11,197 nucleotides of DNA from Planctomycetota bacterium (GCA_016220045.1 JACRIP010000038.1:1-11197), one strand, 5' to 3'. Numbered from the stretch's first letter, positions 1 through 6,589 are shown. The notes: generated by a model from the sequence alone, not told the origin. Translations and numbers: made by a program.

Positions 1-3
1 CGC

Positions 4-40
4 CCACCGTCCACTGACCACCGGCCACCGGCCACTGACC
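4..40. repeat. Tandem heptamer repeat (CCACYGR-like), about five copies, possibly continuing off the window edge
   Basis: Five consecutive 7-bp units are visible: CCACCGT, CCACTGA, CCACCGG, CCACCGG, CCACTGA, followed by a partial CC. The period is exact and only the last three or four bases vary. The array ends 33 bp before the ATG chosen for the following secretion-system gene, so it occupies the place where that gene's promoter would lie. The true length is unknown because the window starts inside or next to it. Whether it is functional or just a slippage-prone microsatellite cannot be told from sequence alone. Confidence 0.75.
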
Positions 41-61
41 TGTGGGACGTTGGACTCTCTC

Positions 62-65
62 GGAG
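62..65 (+). promoter_or_regulatory. Shine-Dalgarno (GGAG) deciding the start of the GspF-family gene
   Basis: GGAG followed by an 8-nt spacer precedes the ATG at 74. It favours this start over the in-frame TTG at 50, which lies upstream of the motif itself. Confidence 0.6.
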
Positions 66-73
66 ATCACCGC

Positions 74-1066
74 ATGTTCGGCCGCGCCGGGGCGGGCGAT
101 GTGACCGCCTTCTACGAGGGCCTGCGCGTCATGTACAGCGCCGGACTGCCGGTGACGCGCAGCCTGGACCGCATCACCGCGCAATTCGCGCCCGGCCCGA
201 TGCAGCGCGCGCTCGCCGACGTCAACAACGAAGTGAAATCAGGCCATCGCCTGAGCGACGCCATGGCGCGCCACCCCGAGGCGTTCGGGGAGATGGAAGT
301 CCACATGATCCGCGCGGGCGAGACCGGCGGAACCCTCGAAGAGAGCCTGCGCTCGATCCTTTCCTACCTGGAACGCCGCAGCGCGCTCAAGCAGAAAGTG
401 ATCACCGCCACCCTCTATCCGGTGCTCCTCCTCCACGCCGCCGCGCTGGTCCCGCCGATCAAGTACCTCTTCACCGACGACCTCGCCACCTACCTCGTGC
501 ACGCGCTGCCCCTCCTGGCCGGGCTCTATGGTCTCGGGGCGGCGATCCTCGTGGCGCGCTGGGTGATCGGGTCGTCGCCGGTCATCCGACGCGCCGCCGA
601 CGCCGTACTGCAAAACGTGCCGCTCTTCGGACCGGTGGTCAAGAAGGCCGGGGTAGCGCGCGCCATGCGCTGCCTGGCGGCGCTCTACAAGGCCGGCGTC
701 GGAGTCTACTCGGCGCTGGAGCTCGCCGCGCGCGCCTGCGGCAGCGCCGCGATCGAAGCCCGTCTGGTAAACGCCGTAGGGCGAATCCGCGACGGCCGGT
801 TGCTCTCGGAGGCCCTCGACGAAACGCGCCTCCTGCACCCCAACATGATCGGCGTTCTGGTGGCAGGGGACGAAGGCGGGCAGATGGACGAGTGCCTGCT
901 GAAGGTCGCGCAGTCGCTGGAGGAGGAGGTCGGGCACTCGGTGGACCGCATGACGAAGATCCTGCCGGTGCTGCTCTTCGTCGTGATCGCCGTCTTCATC
1001 GCGATGAACATCATCGGCTTCTACCAGGGCTATGCGGCGGCGATCGGCGGCGCCGGAGGAAGCTAG
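74..1066 (+). CDS. Type II secretion / type IV pilus inner-membrane platform protein (GspF/PilC family)
   Basis: This is a polytopic inner-membrane protein of the T2SS F family, which forms the platform that couples an assembly ATPase to pseudopilus or pilus extrusion. The 330-residue product has the two tandem F domains typical of the family. Domain 1 spans about residues 11-130 and contains IRAGETGGTLEESL. Domain 2 spans about 195-315 and contains the matching VAGDEGGQMDECL. Hydrophobic spans lie near 111-129, 145-163 and 295-315. Usual family members are about 350-410 aa, so this is slightly short, mainly at the N-terminus. I chose the ATG at 74 because GGAG lies at 62-65, eight bases upstream; a TTG at 50 would add eight residues and has no visible ribosome-binding site. 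No ATPase, pilin or secretin gene is visible next to it, although the upstream side is cut off. The fold assignment is secure; which system it serves is not known. Confidence 0.9.
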   Translation: MFGRAGAGDVTAFYEGLRVMYSAGLPVTRSLDRITAQFAPGPMQRALADVNNEVKSGHRLSDAMARHPEAFGEMEVHMIRAGETGGTLEESLRSILSYLERRSALKQKVITATLYPVLLLHAAALVPPIKYLFTDDLATYLVHALPLLAGLYGLGAAILVARWVIGSSPVIRRAADAVLQNVPLFGPVVKKAGVARAMRCLAALYKAGVGVYSALELAARACGSAAIEARLVNAVGRIRDGRLLSEALDETRLLHPNMIGVLVAGDEGGQMDECLLKVAQSLEEEVGHSVDRMTKILPVLLFVVIAVFIAMNIIGFYQGYAAAIGGAGGS

Positions 1067-1082
1067 GGCATCTGCGGCGGGC

Positions 1083-1120
1083 GGGGCGGGCCGAGGAATG
1101 CTGCTCGCAAGGCCCGCCCC
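1083..1120. repeat. GC-rich inverted repeat (10-bp arms) just after the GspF-family gene
   Basis: Arms GGGGCGGGCC (1083-1092) and GGCCCGCCCC (1111-1120) are perfectly complementary around an 18-nt loop, starting 16 bp after the preceding stop codon. There is no T-tract after the stem, so it is not a textbook intrinsic terminator, but a stem this strong could act as an RNA 3' end or pause site. Its arm resembles the arm of the hairpin at 1235-1260, which suggests a repeated element. Confidence 0.6.
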
Positions 1121-1128
1121 TTCGCGGT

Positions 1129-1332
1129 TCCGCCAGCAGGCGGAGCCTACGCCGAAGAGGAATCGCAATTGGCCCATCGTTCCGCCTGAAGAGGCTGTCG
1201 CAAGGGTGCCGGAATGGCCGAAGCGATGAGCTGGCGGGGCGGACACAGGGGTCCGCCCCGGGGTGGCTCGGCCGGCTGCTTTTGCCACCGCCCCTGAAGG
1301 CGGAACTGCAAACGTGCCGGATGGCCGAGCTA
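1129..1332. repeat. Degenerate intergenic repeat units (CCGCC..TGAAG..GGC / GTGCCGGA-TGGCCGA)
   Basis: The gene-free stretch 1067-1443 contains two imperfect copies of a unit of about 48 bp, at about 1180-1227 and 1285-1332. Both read CGCC, then TGAAG, GGC, GCAA, GTGCCGGA, TGGCCGA in the same order. A small hairpin of related sequence (TCCGCC-AGCA-GGCGGA) lies at 1129-1144. No convincing ORF, tRNA or promoter is seen in this interval; the open frames crossing it lack any protein-like composition. The units look like an old dispersed intergenic repeat family. Confidence 0.5.
1235..1260. repeat. Perfect 10-bp hairpin, 6-nt loop
   Basis: CGGGGCGGAC (1235-1244) and GTCCGCCCCG (1251-1260) pair perfectly around the loop ACAGGG. 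It lies between the two degenerate repeat copies and shares the GGGGCGG / CCGCCCC arm core with the hairpin at 1083-1120. It has no following T-run. It may be part of the same repeat family. Confidence 0.6.
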
Positions 1333-1443
1333 CGGTGCTTGGCACCGCGGACGCTCCGTCCTCCTGGGGCGGCGATTGGCGTTGTCGTGCTACTCGAGTT
1401 TTCGTCAGCTCCACGCTCTCAGACCTGAGCAGCAGGTGTTTCT

Positions 1444-2007
1444 ATGGATGCGCCGGGGATCCTGTTGCTCGCGAACGTCGCCATCCCCTCGATCGCGATT
1501 CACGTCGTCGTCATGCTCGTGCTCCTGCTCCCGGTCACGATCGCCGAGGGAATCGTCCTGATGTGGCGGCATCCCCTGAGCCAGGCCGAGGCGATGGGCC
1601 TGGCCCTGCGGGCGAATCTCCGCTCCACCCTGGCCGGGCTCCCCGTCGGCTACCTCTGCGCGCTGGCGGGCATAATCCCCGCCGGCATCTTCGCCTCCCT
1701 GTTGCCACCGGGCCCACGCTCGGTCATCGGGCTCATCCTGGCCAAGACTGTCTTCATTGGCGGCATGTTTCCCAATGACGCGGACGACTTGGGGTTCTTC
1801 GTCGGAACCGTCCTGGTGATGCTACCCTACTACCTCGTGACCGTGAAGGTCGAGCGGGCTTGCCTTGCTCGGCGACGTGGTGATCTGGACCCGGAGCGCC
1901 TCGCGATGACGGTCCGGATCATGAACGGAGTGACCTACGGCCTACTACTGATTCCTCTGCTGGTGGGCATGGTCCAGGCGGGGGTACGCTTCGCGGCCGG
2001 AGACTGA
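1444..2007 (+). CDS. Small polytopic membrane protein of unknown function
   Basis: I do not recognise a named family. The 187-residue product is strongly hydrophobic, with likely membrane spans near residues 15-40, 62-88, 92-108, 117-135 and 160-180. The first span runs into IAEGIVLMW. A polar segment (about 42-60, ending LRANLRSTLAG) leads into the second span, and a charged cytoplasmic-looking stretch, VERACLARRRGDLDPERL, at about 136-153 precedes the last one. The pattern of an acidic residue at the end of the first span followed by a conserved-looking N-x-x-ST-x-x-G-x-P entry resembles a paralogous group of uncharacterised membrane proteins, but I recall this only loosely. The ribosome-binding site is weak (AGGT, 1434-1437). 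The gene stands alone after a repeat-rich gap and converges with the TPR gene, 41 bp away. There are no catalytic motifs and no recognisable transporter signature. Confidence 0.7.
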   Translation: MDAPGILLLANVAIPSIAIHVVVMLVLLLPVTIAEGIVLMWRHPLSQAEAMGLALRANLRSTLAGLPVGYLCALAGIIPAGIFASLLPPGPRSVIGLILAKTVFIGGMFPNDADDLGFFVGTVLVMLPYYLVTVKVERACLARRRGDLDPERLAMTVRIMNGVTYGLLLIPLLVGMVQAGVRFAAGD

Positions 2008-2048
2008 AGTCGCGGCGGCGAGCGCCCCGCCAGCCCCGCCCCCCTCCC

Positions 2049-4217
2049 CTACTTCCCCTCTTGATCCATCCGCGCGAGTTGCGCCTCGGCCTCGAAGTAC
2101 GGCCACTCCGCGGCGACGCTCTGGTCGCGCGCGCGCACGAAGGCGGCCCGCGCGTCGGCCTTGCGCCCGGCGAGGAGATGCGCAACGCCGATGAAGAACT
2201 CCAGATCGTTCGCCGCATCGCTGCCCGCGTAGGCAACGCGCGCCGCCGCGGCTTCCGCCACCAACGCCTCGAAGGTCGGCGCCGGCTCGGTCCCGGCGAC
2301 GCCCGCGGTCGCGCCCGCGCGCCCGCCCGCCGCCGCGAGCAGCAGCCGCGCGATCGCGCGCTGGAACGAGCGCGGCCGGACCTCCGCGCTGCGCCAGCCC
2401 GAAAGCGCATCCTCCTTCCGCCCCTGCTCCCAATCCGCCCACGCCACCTCCGGAAAATCCGTCGGGTCGGGCATTCCCGAGCGCTCCAGCATCGCCAGCC
2501 GCCCGGCCGTGCGGACCAGACGCCACGTGGCATGGACGACATCCAGCGTCACCGCCGCCGGCGCCGGTCCGAGGCGCGCCATGGTCTCCTGCAGGTCGAG
2601 CGGCTTGCCCGCCAGACGCGCCGCCCGCGCCCCCATCTCCAGGGCCGCAAAGCGCAGCACGCGCGCCGAGTTCGCATGCTGCGTGAGCGCGGTCGCGACC
2701 TCCGCTTCGGCCTCGGGGAGACGCCCGAGTCCGATCAGCGCCGCCGCGCGGGCGGTGGCGGCGGCCAGCGCCAGGCCCGCATCGCCCGCCGCCCGCCGAT
2801 TGAGCTCGGCGCAGAGCGGCGGCAGCTCGGCCAGCCGTCCCTGCCGGCCGAGCAGGCAGGTCAGCACGGCCAGCGCGGAGCCGATCTCCGGTGCGGGGCC
2901 GGGCGCCTCCCGCACCAGGGCGGAGAGTTCCCCGATCGCGTCGGCCGCCTGACCCTGCGCCGCCAGCAGGTCGGCCGCCGCCGTGCGGGACGCCGTCGCG
3001 AGCGCGGGGATGCCGTTGGCCGAGGCCGCGGCGCGCCGGTAGTACGCGCGGGCGCCGTCCAGCCGGCCGGTCTCCGCCAGGTGCGGCGCCAGCGCGCCGA
3101 AGGACTGGGGGCAGAGGAGCGCCAGGTGAAGACCTGGGTCGGAGGCGGCGATGGCGTCGAACTCCGGGGCGGCGGCTTCCCACTCGCCGAGCCACGCGCG
3201 CAGCCGGGCGCGATAGAAACGCGCGCGCGCGGACCACTCCGTCCCGGCCGCCCGTCCGGCGGGGTCCGCCACCCGTTCCAGGTTGGCGGCGGCCTCGGCA
3301 TGCCGGCCCTGGCCGATCTGGAGCAGCGCCAGCTTGAAGCGGGCTTCGGCCTCTGCCTGCTGCGCCGCGCCCGAAGACTCGGCGGCGAGGCGGTCGGCGG
3401 CGGCGCGGTACAGCTCGAGGGCGCCGGCGCGGTCCCGGAGGCGGTACTTGCGCTCGGCCTCGTCCAGCGGTCCGGGCGGCGCCGGCGGGACGAGCGAGTA
3501 GATGAGCAGGTTGTCGAAATGCACGTGGCCGCGGTGGGTGGAGAACGTGAAGGTGGAGTAGCCGGCGCCGGGGGGCGGAAAGTACTCGTCGTATTCCAGG
3601 ATCGGCGTGCGATCGACGAGGAAGCGGAGGCGGCGCCGGGTCCGCTCGATGGTTACGTGAAATACCTGACCCGCGACGAGGAGGGGCCCGCCGCGGGAGA
3701 CGTTGAGGGAGACGAGCGGGGTTTCGCCGGGGTGGGCGAAGATGCGGGTGCGGCTGTTGCCTTCGGCGCCGAGCGTGAAGACGTAGGAGTCGCCCCAGTA
3801 GATTTTGGCTTCGCTTTCGGAGACCTGGACGAGGAGGGAGAGGTCGCCGAGGTAGGTGGAGTCCGCGCAGGCGGCGAGGTCGAATTCGATGCGGTAGTCG
3901 CCGAAGATGGTGCGGCTGAGGAGGAGGAATCCGTCGGAGTTGCCACGGAAGCAGAGGGCATCGTCGTGGATGCTCCAGCGTGCGCCGTGCTGGACGAGGC
4001 CGACGCCGCTCCAGATGGGGCCGACCTCAGCGCGGTCGAAGAGGTCGGCGAAGGCGAGCGCGTAGGCGGAGGGGGGTGGGGCGGGCCGATCGGCGGGTAC
4101 GGCGGCGAAGCGTGCGGCGAGGAGTCCGGCGAGTCCGGCGGCGGCGAGGAGCCCGGCGGTCCAGGCGCGGACGCTGGCGGCGAGCAGCGGGGGGAACGGG
4201 GGGGCGGCGGCGGTCAT
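2049..4217 (-). CDS. Membrane-anchored protein with concanavalin-like domain and C-terminal TPR-type helical repeats
   Basis: The predicted product is 722 residues. One hydrophobic anchor (about 20-38) is followed by a proline-rich linker (about 41-50), then a beta-rich domain at about 58-243 that starts LFDRAEVGPIWSG and ends HFDNLLIYSL. The order FDR..W, RW.I.D.AL, FGDYRIEFDL, DLSLLVQV, VDRTPILEYD, HFDNLLIY is that of LamG/DUF1080-type jelly-roll domains, which are abundant in Planctomycetes-like genomes and often joined to protein kinases; no kinase is present here. Residues about 250-718 are alanine-rich helix pairs with TPR-like spacing (for example DEAERKYRLRDRAGALELYRAAADRL). A role in extracytoplasmic binding or scaffolding is inference; no enzyme active site is seen. 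The TPR part rests on composition and periodicity. The gene is divergent from rpmA, has a promoter-like pair at 4318-4346 and converges with the membrane gene at 1444. Confidence 0.8.
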   Translation of the reverse strand: MTAAAPPFPPLLAASVRAWTAGLLAAAGLAGLLAARFAAVPADRPAPPPSAYALAFADLFDRAEVGPIWSGVGLVQHGARWSIHDDALCFRGNSDGFLLLSRTIFGDYRIEFDLAACADSTYLGDLSLLVQVSESEAKIYWGDSYVFTLGAEGNSRTRIFAHPGETPLVSLNVSRGGPLLVAGQVFHVTIERTRRRLRFLVDRTPILEYDEYFPPPGAGYSTFTFSTHRGHVHFDNLLIYSLVPPAPPGPLDEAERKYRLRDRAGALELYRAAADRLAAESSGAAQQAEAEARFKLALLQIGQGRHAEAAANLERVADPAGRAAGTEWSARARFYRARLRAWLGEWEAAAPEFDAIAASDPGLHLALLCPQSFGALAPHLAETGRLDGARAYYRRAAASANGIPALATASRTAAADLLAAQGQAADAIGELSALVREAPGPAPEIGSALAVLTCLLGRQGRLAELPPLCAELNRRAAGDAGLALAAATARAAALIGLGRLPEAEAEVATALTQHANSARVLRFAALEMGARAARLAGKPLDLQETMARLGPAPAAVTLDVVHATWRLVRTAGRLAMLERSGMPDPTDFPEVAWADWEQGRKEDALSGWRSAEVRPRSFQRAIARLLLAAAGGRAGATAGVAGTEPAPTFEALVAEAAAARVAYAGSDAANDLEFFIGVAHLLAGRKADARAAFVRARDQSVAAEWPYFEAEAQLARMDQEGK

Positions 4218-4317
4218 GGGGGCGCGGGCCTCGCGGGAAGGAGGGCCAGGGAATCCGGCTGACCGATGCGCAGGGAGCTGGAGAAGCGGTGGGGGTTGAG
4301 GCGCGGCACAGACCCGG

Positions 4318-4346
4318 ATGCTACGTTGTTGGGGAGCCTTTCACAA
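4318..4346 (-). promoter_or_regulatory. Sigma70-like promoter for the TPR/concanavalin gene
   Basis: On the minus strand TTGTGA (4346-4341) and TAGCAT (4323-4318) are separated by 17 bp. Each hexamer matches consensus at four of six positions. The expected start of transcription would leave a leader of about 95 nt before the ATG at 4217. Support comes mainly from the spacing and from sitting in an otherwise gene-free gap. Confidence 0.45.
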
Positions 4347-4467
4347 CCAGAATCGGGGGCTTCCTGATGGGCGACGCGACGCCGGGCCATGACACGCGGG
4401 AACCGGCGCCGTCGGCGCCCTGCCGCGGGCGCACCGACCGGCGGCTACCCGGGTCCCGCCAAATCCC

Positions 4468-4496
4468 TTGACATCCCTCCCTCCGTGGGCTATTTT
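4468..4496 (+). promoter_or_regulatory. Strong sigma70-like promoter upstream of rpmA
   Basis: A perfect -35 hexamer, TTGACA (4468-4473), is followed by a 17-bp spacer and TATTTT (4491-4496; four of six matches). This is the AT-richest patch in a very GC-rich neighbourhood. Transcription would start near 4503, giving a leader of about 74 nt that contains a hairpin (4509-4530) and the rpmA ribosome-binding site. Good support. Confidence 0.75.
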
Positions 4497-4508
4497 TGCT
4501 GCGCTTTC

Positions 4509-4530
4509 CTGGGGGGCCTCTCGCCCCCAG
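4509..4530 (+). promoter_or_regulatory. Hairpin at the 5' end of the rpmA leader
   Basis: CTGGGGG (4509-4515) and CCCCCAG (4524-4530) form a perfect 7-bp stem around an 8-nt loop, a few bases after the predicted transcription start. It could stabilise the mRNA, attenuate transcription, or bind a ribosomal protein for autogenous control. No T-run follows, so it is not an intrinsic terminator. Its function is inference. Confidence 0.45.
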
Positions 4531-4576
4531 TCTCCGGGCAGCCTACACTAACCGCAGTATCGCAGAGGAACCTCCC

Positions 4577-4867
4577 ATGGCACACAAGAAGGGCGCCGGC
4601 GCGGCCAAGAACGGGCGCGACAGCAACCCGCAAAGCCTCGGCGTCAAGGCGTACGACGGCGAACTCGTCACCGGCGGCTCCGTCATCGTCCGCCAGCGCG
4701 GCGCCGGCTTCCGCCCCGGCAACAACGTCGGCAAGGGCAAGGACGACACCCTCTACGCCAAGGTCTGCGGCTACGTCTGGTTCCAGGGCCGCAAGGTCTC
4801 GGTCTACGACGCCTCCAAGAACGAGGTCCTCGCCGCCACCGCCAAACTCGCGGCCGCCAAGGCGTAG
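4577..4867 (+). CDS. rpmA: 50S ribosomal protein L27
   Basis: This is the bacterial large-subunit protein L27, whose N-terminus reaches toward the peptidyl-transferase centre. The product is 96 residues and essentially full length. It begins MAHKKGAGAAKNGRDSNPQS, the family hallmark. It continues with LGVKAYDGELVTGGSVIVRQ, RGAGFRPGNNVGKGKDDTLYA and a typical basic beta-strand end (GRKVSVY). There is no Firmicutes-type N-terminal extension that would need cleavage. The start at 4577 is supported by AGAGGA at 4564-4569 with a 7-nt spacer. The frame stays open upstream to 4496, but that extension is not protein-like and overlaps the promoter. Unusually, the usual upstream partner rplU (L21) is absent: the preceding gene points the other way. 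The ParB-HD-GYP gene starts 21 nt downstream and is probably co-transcribed. Confidence 0.97.
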   Translation: MAHKKGAGAAKNGRDSNPQSLGVKAYDGELVTGGSVIVRQRGAGFRPGNNVGKGKDDTLYAKVCGYVWFQGRKVSVYDASKNEVLAATAKLAAAKA

Positions 4868-4888
4868 CCCACCTCGCGGCATCCGTCG

Positions 4889-6493
4889 ATGATCTTCGGC
4901 GGCAAGAAACCGGCGGCCGGGCAGAAGGTCCCCATCGCCAAAATCCATGGCCAGGCCTTCCAGCCCCGCCGCAGCGTGGACCGGACCGACCTCGAACGCC
5001 TCCAGTCCTCCATCCAACGCTACGGACTGCTCTCCCCCATCGTGCTCCGCAAACGCGGCCTGGGGTTCGAGCTCATCTCCGGTCAGCGCCGGCTCCTCGC
5101 CTGCCGCAAGCTCGGCTGGAAGGAAATCCCCGCCCTCATCCTCGACCTCGACGACGAAGGCGTCGTCGACCTCTCCCTCTCCGAAAACCTCGACCGCCTC
5201 GAACTCTCCGCCCTCGAAAAAGCCGAATCCCTCATCTACATCTCCCGCACCTTCCCCGATATCTCCATCGTCGATCTCGCCCACCGCTTCGGCGTCACCT
5301 TCGACTTCATCGAACTCGGCGCCAAGCTCGTCACCCTCCCCACCCTCCTCAAAGAAGCCCTGATGCTGGGCATCGTCCAGCCCACGCAGGCGATCGAACT
5401 CGGGCGTCTCCCCGATGAGGAGACGATGGCCCAGGCGGTCGCCCGCGTCCATCGCGACCAGCTCTCGGCGCGCGAGACCGCCGCCCTGGTCGAGACCATG
5501 CTCGCGGGGAACGCTGCGCCGGACGAAGCCGCGGGCGGCGGCGACGGCACGGGCGGCACCCCCTCCGCGCGCGGCCACGCCGGCGCCGGCGAGTCCGCCC
5601 CCGCGGGCGATGCCGCCGCCGCCGCCGAGCCGACCCTCCATGCGCTGCGCCTCTGCGAGGACGCGCGCGCCGGCCGACCCCTCGACCTCAACCTCCTCCG
5701 CTCCGCGCTCCACAGCCTGCGCGTCCAGCTCGAGGGCGAGCCGAGCGAATTCCTCGACCTCACCTACCACGCCGACGACCGCAAGCTCCTCGGCATCGCC
5801 CGCCACGCCGTCAATGTCGCCCGCATCGCACTCTACCTCGGCCGCCGCGCCGACCTGGACGAGCCCACCCTCTTCCGCCTCGGCTCCGCCGCCCTCCTTC
5901 ACGACGTGGCCATGACGCGCGTGCCCGCCGCCGTAATCGCGAAGAAGGGCCGCCTGAGCGAGGACGAACGCTCGATCGTCGAGGAACACCCGGACCGCGG
6001 CGCGCGCTACGTGGACGAGGAATGCCTGCTCGACGGTTCGATCGCTCAGGCGATCGCCGGACACCACGAACGGCCCGACGGCGACGGCTATCCGCATGGA
6101 CTCACCGGGGACGCCATCCACCCGCTCGCCCGCCTGGTGCGCGTGGCCGACGCCTACGAAGCCATGGTCTCCCCCCGCCCCTACAAGGAATCGCTGACGC
6201 CGAGCGCCGCCGTCCAGCAGCTCCTGCGCGGCGCGGCGCACGGCGCGTTCGACAAGGGCGCGGTCCAGTCCTTCGTGCGCGCCTTCTCCCACTACCCGAT
6301 CGGTTCGCCGGTCACGCTCGACGGCGGGCTCGAAGCCACGGTCGTCCGCGCCCACCCGGAGCGGCCCGATCGGCCGATCGTCCGCATCCATCACCGCGAC
6401 GCCGAACCCGGCACCGCGACCACCGAAATCGTCGACCTGACCGAGGACGGCGCGCCGCGCATCGTCGCGCCCGCCCCGGCCCGCACGCGCTGA
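4889..6493 (+). CDS. ParB-like DNA-binding/CTPase module fused to an HD-GYP (c-di-GMP phosphodiesterase-type) domain
   Basis: The protein has 534 residues in two well-resolved halves. Residues about 14-205 match the N-terminal and central parts of ParB/Spo0J: IAKIHGQAFQPRRSV (16-30), the CTP-motif equivalent ELISGQRRLLAC (61-72; GERR of ParB reads GQRR), SENLDRLELSALEKAESL (98-115) and a helix-turn-helix region (about 124-160). A disordered Ala/Gly linker follows (about 206-247). Residues about 290-515 are an HD-GYP domain: H306, LLHDVAM (336-342), EEHPDRG (365-371), HHERPDGDGYPHGL (392-405), VADAYEAM with D421, SPRPYK (428-433), then the family's C-terminal small beta domain (YPIGSPVTLDGG). 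Metal ligands H306, H338, D339, H367, H392, H393 and D421 are kept, but HDIGK reads HDVAM, losing the lysine. The ParB C-terminal dimerisation domain is absent. The start at 4889 has no clear ribosome-binding site, so coupling to rpmA is likely. Domain calls are firm; activity, DNA site and role are unknown. Confidence 0.93.
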   Translation: MIFGGKKPAAGQKVPIAKIHGQAFQPRRSVDRTDLERLQSSIQRYGLLSPIVLRKRGLGFELISGQRRLLACRKLGWKEIPALILDLDDEGVVDLSLSENLDRLELSALEKAESLIYISRTFPDISIVDLAHRFGVTFDFIELGAKLVTLPTLLKEALMLGIVQPTQAIELGRLPDEETMAQAVARVHRDQLSARETAALVETMLAGNAAPDEAAGGGDGTGGTPSARGHAGAGESAPAGDAAAAAEPTLHALRLCEDARAGRPLDLNLLRSALHSLRVQLEGEPSEFLDLTYHADDRKLLGIARHAVNVARIALYLGRRADLDEPTLFRLGSAALLHDVAMTRVPAAVIAKKGRLSEDERSIVEEHPDRGARYVDEECLLDGSIAQAIAGHHERPDGDGYPHGLTGDAIHPLARLVRVADAYEAMVSPRPYKESLTPSAAVQQLLRGAAHGAFDKGAVQSFVRAFSHYPIGSPVTLDGGLEATVVRAHPERPDRPIVRIHHRDAEPGTATTEIVDLTEDGAPRIVAPAPARTR

Positions 6494-6518
6494 ATCTCGC
6501 TCCGGCGGCGAAAAAAGC

Positions 6519-6547
6519 TTGCCTTTGGCCGGCCGCCTCGCTACACT
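6519..6547 (+). promoter_or_regulatory. Sigma70-like promoter for rpmH
   Basis: TTGCCT (6519-6524) and TACACT (6542-6547) are 17 bp apart, each with four of six consensus matches. An A-run just upstream (6511-6516) could serve as an UP element. The predicted start near 6554 gives a leader of about 36 nt before the rpmH ATG. The pair sits in the 96-bp gap after the ParB-HD-GYP stop, so rpmH can be transcribed independently of that gene. Confidence 0.6.
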
Positions 6548-6589
6548 CGCGCCTCCTTTCACCTATCCTTCGGAACCGGGAGACCTTCC

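Noticed and set aside
2061..4262. A 733-residue plus-strand open frame opposite the TPR/concanavalin gene
   Set aside because: It is an antisense shadow: composition is Arg/Gly/Ala-rich without any domain, whereas the minus strand gives coherent motifs (FGDYRIEFDL, HFDNLLIY) and helix repeats.
4366..4471. Short open frame beginning MGDATPGHDTREP between the TPR gene and rpmA
   Set aside because: It has no ribosome-binding site or domain, is Arg/Pro-rich and ends inside the rpmA promoter.
6039..6056. Inverted repeat CGATCGC-TCAG-GCGATCG within the HD-GYP coding region
   Set aside because: It is explained by codon choice for a conserved-looking helix (GSIAQAIAG), short, and without regulatory context.
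6367..6380. 14-bp perfect palindrome CGATCGGCCGATCG as a parS-like site for the ParB half
   Set aside because: It lies inside the coding sequence (Pro-Asp-Arg-Pro-Ile). About one such palindrome is expected by chance in a window of this size, and it does not resemble the known parS consensus.
4490..6562. A 690-residue minus-strand open frame across rpmA and the ParB-HD-GYP gene
   Set aside because: High-GC DNA keeps antisense frames open. The product is Gly/Asp/Val-rich low complexity, and the plus strand encodes two clear families.
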